From Acidobacteriaceae bacterium (GTDB taxonomy: Bacteria; Acidobacteriota; Terriglobia; Terriglobales; Acidobacteriaceae), in assembly GCA_003133425.1 (NCBI GenBank), contig PKXI01000440.1:1-7022 (forward strand): a DNA stretch of 7,022 bases, read 5' to 3'. The number at the start of each line of letters is the position of its first letter. Position 1 is the stretch's first letter. Shown in pieces: positions 6,676 through 7,022 of the stretch. Under the pieces are notes generated by a model. It did no database searches. It had not been told where the DNA came from and saw nothing but the letters and a program-made list of their open reading frames with translations. The position numbers were made by a program, and so were the translations under genes.

Positions 6676-7008
6676 TTGACGGAAACGAAGAGCGCAAGCG
6701 GGCCGGCGATTCGCGTGGCGCTGCCTTACCACCTGAGGACCCTGGCTGGCATCAATGGTGCTGAGATTTCGCTCGAGGTTCAGTCTCCGATTACGGTGCG
6801 GCGAATCCTGGATGCGTTGGAGGCGCGCTATCCGATGCTGTGCGGGACGATTCGCGAACATGACACGGGGCAGCGACGGGCGTTCATGCGCATTTTTGCG
6901 TGCGAAGAGGACTGGTCGCACGAATCGGTGGATGCCGAGTTGCCGGAGGCGGTGGCGAAGGGGCGGGAGGCACTGCTGATTCTTGGGGCGATTGCTGGAG
7001 GGAGCTAG
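6676..7008 (+). CDS. MoaD/ThiS-like ubiquitin-fold sulfur carrier ending in Gly-Gly-Ser
   Basis: From TTG 6676 the protein has 110 residues; from ATG 6634 it would have 124, but only TTG has a ribosome site. The beta-grasp pattern is visible: [14 protein letters not shown] (strand 1 and turn), [23 protein letters not shown] (strand 2 and helix), [12 protein letters not shown], and a final [13 protein letters not shown]. In MoaD and ThiS the C-terminal Gly-Gly is adenylated by an E1-like enzyme (MoeB/ThiF) and converted to a thiocarboxylate that donates sulfur for molybdopterin, thiamine or related products. Here one serine follows the Gly-Gly, so the tail would need trimming, as known for QbsE-type carriers, or would not be activated. 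No E1, JAMM protease or cofactor-synthesis gene is in view, so the pathway is unknown. The preceding gene is the propeller. The family call is strong; the specific role is open. Confidence 0.87.
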   Translation: MTETKSASGPAIRVALPYHLRTLAGINGAEISLEVQSPITVRRILDALEARYPMLCGTIREHDTGQRRAFMRIFACEEDWSHESVDAELPEAVAKGREALLILGAIAGGS

Positions 7009-7022
7009 AGCGCTTTCGGCCG

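Overview
The window most likely comes from an Acidobacteriota genome, Terriglobia/Acidobacteriaceae type. This is inferred from gene content and style: a secreted sedolisin (S53) protease carrying Thr/Ser/Val-rich Ig-like repeats and a C-terminal membrane hairpin with an RRRKWR loop, next to a GH106-type glycoside hydrolase. The DNA is moderately GC-rich. No rRNA, tRNA, CRISPR array, insertion sequence or integrase is visible.

Layout: (1) 3-836 (+) is the C-terminal 277 residues of a GH106-like alpha-L-rhamnosidase whose start lies outside the window. (2) 837-906 is a convergent spacer with a strong hairpin at 853-896, probably the terminator of the leftward protease gene. (3) 907-4923 (-) encodes a 1338-residue exported sedolisin: signal peptide, pro-kumamolisin prodomain, catalytic domain with all active-site residues, four tandem ~100-residue Ig-like repeats, two further beta domains, and a membrane hairpin set inside the last one. 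(4) 4924-5141 is a divergent control region with an inverted repeat, a G-quadruplex motif, and an 18-codon leader ORF that overlaps a downstream ATG as ATGA. (5) 5142-6257 (+) encodes a 371-residue cytoplasmic Asp-box (BNR/sialidase-like) beta-propeller. (6) 6258-6675 is an unusual 418-base gap with three degenerate 33-bp direct repeats, a 16-bp-arm hairpin and overlapping alternative stems. (7) 6676-7008 (+) encodes a MoaD/ThiS-like ubiquitin-fold sulfur carrier starting at TTG and ending in Gly-Gly-Ser rather than Gly-Gly.

Functionally, the left half is secreted polymer degradation: a rhamnosidase for plant or microbial polysaccharide and an acid protease for protein. The right half pairs a cytoplasmic propeller with a ubiquitin-like sulfur carrier. 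That pair, its non-canonical C-terminus and the structured DNA between the two genes are the best candidates for something not yet described. The function of the pair cannot be deduced from the sequence alone.
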